From the NCBI RefSeq assembly GCF_006210265.1, contig NZ_VCNC01000001.1:878843-942842 (forward strand): DNA of 64,000 nt, read 5' to 3'. Shown here in pieces: positions 61,035 to 64,000 of this stretch. Numbering within the stretch: position 1 is the stretch's first letter; every line of letters begins with the position of its first letter. The translations under genes and the position numbers were made by a program. This DNA comes from Desulfovibrio sp. UCD-KL4C. GTDB lineage: Bacteria > Desulfobacterota > Desulfovibrionia > Desulfovibrionales > Desulfovibrionaceae. The notes beneath the pieces were generated by a model, which had not been told where the DNA came from, made no database searches, and was given only the letters and a program-made list of their open reading frames with translations.

Positions 61035-61363
61035 AGTCCTGCCTCCTTGAGTTCATCCTCAGCAGCTATTGAGCTTAATCTTTCATCGACGAGATGTATG
61101 GGGAGAGTTGTACGCCTTTCCAACGAGGCCGCAAAGTTGCGGACCTGACGGGTTGTTAAGGTGTCCTCTCCTTCAAGTGAAAGAGGAAGGCCGATGACAA
61201 TCTCATCGACCTTTTCTGTTGCAAATATTTCAAGAAGTTCGGAAAACATTGCGTCGCGGGTAGTTTTGTTAAGTACTTTGAACGGGTAAGCTAAAATACC
61301 TTCCGCGTCAGTCAAAGCAAGCCCTATGCGTTTGGTTCCGAAATCTATGCCTATAGTTTTCAT
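60956..61363 (-). CDS. ruvX: Holliday-junction resolvase-like protein RuvX/YqgF
   Basis: YqgF/RuvX is an RNase H-fold nuclease needed for 16S rRNA 5' maturation in some bacteria, with Holliday-junction cleavage in others. The 135 residues show IGIDFGTKRIGLALTDAEG (first catalytic Asp), VIGLPLSLEGED and VDERLSSIAAEDELKEAG (Asp/Glu). The length is typical. Its ATG overlaps the stop of the FAD/Fe-S oxidase gene by four bases, and its 3' end contains the mltG start. Confidence 0.95.
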   Translation of the reverse strand: MKTIGIDFGTKRIGLALTDAEGILAYPFKVLNKTTRDAMFSELLEIFATEKVDEIVIGLPLSLEGEDTLTTRQVRNFAASLERRTTLPIHLVDERLSSIAAEDELKEAGLWNRKGKKNLDSQAAKIILETWRARA

Positions 61364-64000
61364 GGTTTTAAATAGACGATTCCGTCTGATCTTTGGGCTT
61401 TTTCAAACATTTTTTTAAATTCCTTGCGCCACTTAGGTCCTCCGCTAAGTTCTGCAATGTATTCAATGGTATGTAGAACTCTGTTGTGCTTTTTAAGTGT
61501 TGCCATGTTCCTCTTGATTCCGACTTTACAAGAAGGACACCCTACAAGAACCGGAGTTTTTTTGCTCTGACCGTGAAGATCATGCTCGAGCTGGTCTTTT
61601 TTACGGTCGCGCAGTTTGTTGTAGATTGCAGGACTTGAAATTGCTCCGAGTCCAGATTCTCCACAGCACCCTGGTGAGAGAGTTATCTTGCTGCCGAGGA
61701 TTGATTCAAGTGCCTGTTTGTAAATAGCAGGAGCTTTTGATTTCGGAATGTCTGTCCACTCAGTGTGACATGATGCATGGTAAACAACTTCTTCATTGGC
61801 CGGTAAACCATGGAAATCAAGGTTACCTGGACTGGTCAGAAGATATTGCACAGCGTCAAAGTGTTTTAATTTTTTGCCAACGCCTTGAGTAAAGTCATAA
61901 GACTCAATGGATTCGCGACATGTTCCACATGCAGTAATGATGGTAGAAATGTCCATCCCAGCTATGTGTGCTTTAGCTATTTTATACTGAATGTCACTTA
62001 TGTTGCGATGGCGGTTGGTATTGTAAGCTTCTACACATCCACTGGAAAGTAGCGGATATCCGCAGCATAGGTGCTTAGATGGCATAACAACGTTGACGCC
62101 TGATTTAAGCAGTAAGTAAAGTGTAGCCATTCCAATATTTCTGGAGAACAGGCTGGCTCCGCATCCTGGGAAGTAGAAAACACTGTCTGGATTGGAAGAA
62201 TTGTTCATGAACATTGACGCAATATCAAGTGACAAGTCTTCGCTAAGATTTTTGAAATCCATAGCGGGTGTTTTGCTCTGCAGTATGGGAGATTCCATGC
62301 GTCTACGCCAGTGTCCGGGGACAAGCCCTAAAGCTTTACTTTGTAGTGAAGCTGAAAGGGATAAAAATTTAGCAACTTTGGGCAGTCTGCTATTTGGGTC
62401 TTTAGAAACAAAACCAAGGGCAATGTTCTTAAGTGGATGACCGCCTGTTCCTTTATATTCGAGGAAACTCCTGATTTGCAGTGCAGCTCCGGCTGAATCA
62501 ATTTTAACAGGGCATACTGAAGTGCACTTCCCGCAAGCGGTACAGTGTTCCATAATTTTTCTGAGCCTTGTCATAAGCTCAGGAGAAGGCTCACCACGCT
62601 GAACCTGAGAATAGTAAATAGCTTCGATCAGTGCGCCAAGAGCAATGTTCTTATTTCTCGGGTGATACATAAGCCCCTGTTCAGGGTAGTACATTGCGCA
62701 GACCTGCTTACATTTTCCGCAACGGGTACAAGTCTGAATATTACGCAGGAGTTCAATCAGATGTTCTTTATCTTTGATCGCAGTTTTATCAAGATCGTTG
62801 ATAAGTCTGTTGAAAGAGAAGGTATAGGAGTCAGATGGAAGTTCTCTGCGAGTAAGCTTTCCTGGGTTAAGAATATTCAGCGGATCTACTTTTTCTTTGT
62901 ATTTCCGGATCGCAGCAATTTTTTCGTCAGTTAAGTATTCAATTTTAGTAATGCCGATTCCGTGTTCACCGGAAACTTCACCGTTCAGTTCAAGAACTTT
63001 TTTGAAAACATCATCAACAGCTTCGTGAGCACTGTGCAGCATTTCCGGGTCGTTTGAGTTTACCGGAATATTTACATGACAGTTCCCGTCACCGGCATGC
63101 ATGTGGTTTGCAATGACGATCCGCTGATCTTTAAGTTTCTGGAAAATCTTGCTGATTTTAGAATCCAGTTTAGGGAATTCTTCGCGAAGTTCTTGAAAAA
63201 GATAGTGAACTTGACTTTCGAGTTCCTGATCGCCAAGGTCCGCACCGTTTATTTTTCCTTTGAGAATGCCAGTAGTTCTTTCCAGAGCTAGTTCAACTTT
63301 AGGCTCTTCAATTGGGAATCCGGATAGTTCTTTTACAGCCAGCAAGGAGCGGCGATAAATTTTAGCTAGATAAATTAAATTTAGATTTTCCAGAAAATCC
63401 GAAAAGTCTGGAATAACTTCAAGCGGGATAACGATATCTTCATTGACCTTAAAGCCGGATGTACGTTTTGCAATCGCGGACAATTTGTGTCTGTCTTCCC
63501 AGAATAATTCTGCTTCCTTGTCGTCACGAGCTGCAAAAATGTCTACAGAATCGAATGGTTGTGCAATAGCGAGGATATTATCCACAGCTGTTTGTAGAGC
63601 ATCCGCATCATCAGAATCAAGCTGAAGCAGGAGGACAGAAATAGGGTCGCCCTCATATTTTTCAGATTTCTTGATGTATTTGATAGCTTGAACATATTTC
63701 GGTCCGAATTCTTCAAGGGCGGAAATCTTTACGAGATCTCCTTCCTCACGAATTGTGTCGCGCAGTGCTACTACGTCTTTAATGACCATCATTGCATTAC
63801 GCATAGATTGTCCGAAAAATTCAAGGCAAAGTGTGCGGGAACTTTTAGGCTGTGGATAAAGGGTGAAACATGCTTCAGTTATGATGCCGTCCACACCTTC
63901 TTTCTGCACACCGGGTAAACCTCCGAGGAATTTGTTGGAAACATCTTTTCCAAGTCCCGGGCTGCGGATTTCATCAGCAGAAAGAACCAGTGTGTCTAGA
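61360..64000 (-). CDS. FAD/4Fe-4S oxidoreductase with CCG domains (D-lactate-dehydrogenase-like), truncated at right edge
   Basis: The frame is open to the end of the window, so the N-terminal FAD-binding domain (PCMH) is mostly missing; about 880 residues are visible. They include the FAD-oxidase C-terminal domain (IANHMHAGDGNCHVNIPV, GEVSGEHGIGITK), two 4Fe-4S motifs (CTRCGKCKQVC and CTACGKCTSVCPVK) and two CCG cysteine-rich domains (CCGYPLLSSG, CCGESGLGAIS). This layout is shared by fused D-2-hydroxyacid/lactate dehydrogenases of Desulfovibrio, where electrons go to the quinone pool or a membrane complex. The substrate is not proven. The stop overlaps ruvX by four bases. A GTG at 63909 inside the frame is not a start. 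Confidence 0.88.
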   Translation of the reverse strand, partial: LDTLVLSADEIRSPGLGKDVSNKFLGGLPGVQKEGVDGIITEACFTLYPQPKSSRTLCLEFFGQSMRNAMMVIKDVVALRDTIREEGDLVKISALEEFGPKYVQAIKYIKKSEKYEGDPISVLLLQLDSDDADALQTAVDNILAIAQPFDSVDIFAARDDKEAELFWEDRHKLSAIAKRTSGFKVNEDIVIPLEVIPDFSDFLENLNLIYLAKIYRRSLLAVKELSGFPIEEPKVELALERTTGILKGKINGADLGDQELESQVHYLFQELREEFPKLDSKISKIFQKLKDQRIVIANHMHAGDGNCHVNIPVNSNDPEMLHSAHEAVDDVFKKVLELNGEVSGEHGIGITKIEYLTDEKIAAIRKYKEKVDPLNILNPGKLTRRELPSDSYTFSFNRLINDLDKTAIKDKEHLIELLRNIQTCTRCGKCKQVCAMYYPEQGLMYHPRNKNIALGALIEAIYYSQVQRGEPSPELMTRLRKIMEHCTACGKCTSVCPVKIDSAGAALQIRSFLEYKGTGGHPLKNIALGFVSKDPNSRLPKVAKFLSLSASLQSKALGLVPGHWRRRMESPILQSKTPAMDFKNLSEDLSLDIASMFMNNSSNPDSVFYFPGCGASLFSRNIGMATLYLLLKSGVNVVMPSKHLCCGYPLLSSGCVEAYNTNRHRNISDIQYKIAKAHIAGMDISTIITACGTCRESIESYDFTQGVGKKLKHFDAVQYLLTSPGNLDFHGLPANEEVVYHASCHTEWTDIPKSKAPAIYKQALESILGSKITLSPGCCGESGLGAISSPAIYNKLRDRKKDQLEHDLHGQSKKTPVLVGCPSCKVGIKRNMATLKKHNRVLHTIEYIAELSGGPKWRKEFKKMFEKAQRSDGIVYLKP

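Noticed and set aside
1-64000. CRISPR array or anti-phage defence island
   Set aside because: No spaced direct repeats, cas genes, restriction enzymes, toxin-antitoxin pairs or other defence families were recognised.

Overview
The window reads as a stretch of chromosome from an AT-rich, motile, free-living Gram-negative bacterium, most likely a marine Desulfovibrio-type sulfate reducer (Maridesulfovibrio or a relative). This assignment is an inference from protein style, not from a marker gene. It rests on yidC-jag-mnmE gene order, a lactate-dehydrogenase-like FAD/4Fe-4S/CCG oxidase, two Cache-type chemoreceptors, periplasmic-binding-protein/histidine-kinase pairs, and a sensor kinase carrying the CW/CxxC cysteine motif common in Deltaproteobacteria. 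No insertion sequence, prophage, CRISPR array, integrase or replication origin was found. The content is chromosomal core plus regulatory genes.

Layout. 0-4.4 kb: the end of yidC, then jag and mnmE, and a small unknown gene. 4.4-7.5 kb: two glycosyltransferases of the DUF2064/TIGR04283 type, a flavin-binding protein, a DksA/TraR-like zinc-finger protein and a methyltransferase. 7.5-11 kb: MalQ and a TreZ-like GH13 protein that has lost its catalytic residues. 11-16.5 kb: an unknown small protein, an OlsF-like two-domain acyltransferase, threonine aldolase and a zinc/manganese-type ABC ATPase-permease pair. 16.5-20 kb: a sugar-type binding protein with its histidine kinase. 20-27.5 kb: a P3A proton ATPase and two chemoreceptors. 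27.6-33.4 kb: a DUF3592-like protein, LysE exporter, GmhA, lipoprotein NagZ and a PAS histidine kinase. 33.4-36.8 kb: a long structured leader, flagellin and isocitrate dehydrogenase. 36.8-41.2 kb: aminotransferase, TrpS, an M50 protease, tRNA-Trp, an orphan receiver protein and a 43-residue membrane protein. 41.4-46.1 kb: a ThiS/TtuB-like sulfur carrier, a TtuA-like tRNA thiolase, a glycosyltransferase, and an ArsR-regulated permease operon ending in a 51-residue membrane protein.

46.3-59.8 kb is the most distinctive region, a sensory island. It holds an OprP-like porin, an HPt protein, a SLOG (cpYpsA) protein, a hybrid kinase with its binding protein, a GAF/HD-GYP phosphodiesterase with a receiver, and, divergently, a PilZ protein, a second binding protein, a second kinase and a receiver-STAS protein. 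Together they could form a phosphorelay that reads periplasmic ligands and acts on cyclic di-GMP. 59.9-64 kb: mltG, ruvX and a large FAD/Fe-S oxidase cut by the right edge.

The points most worth a second look are: the catalytically emptied TreZ-like protein; the GC-rich structured leader before flagellin with a CsrA-like site; the three binding-protein/kinase pairs; the ThiS-like protein ending in a single glycine; the predicted NAD-preferring isocitrate dehydrogenase; and two unlisted small membrane proteins.
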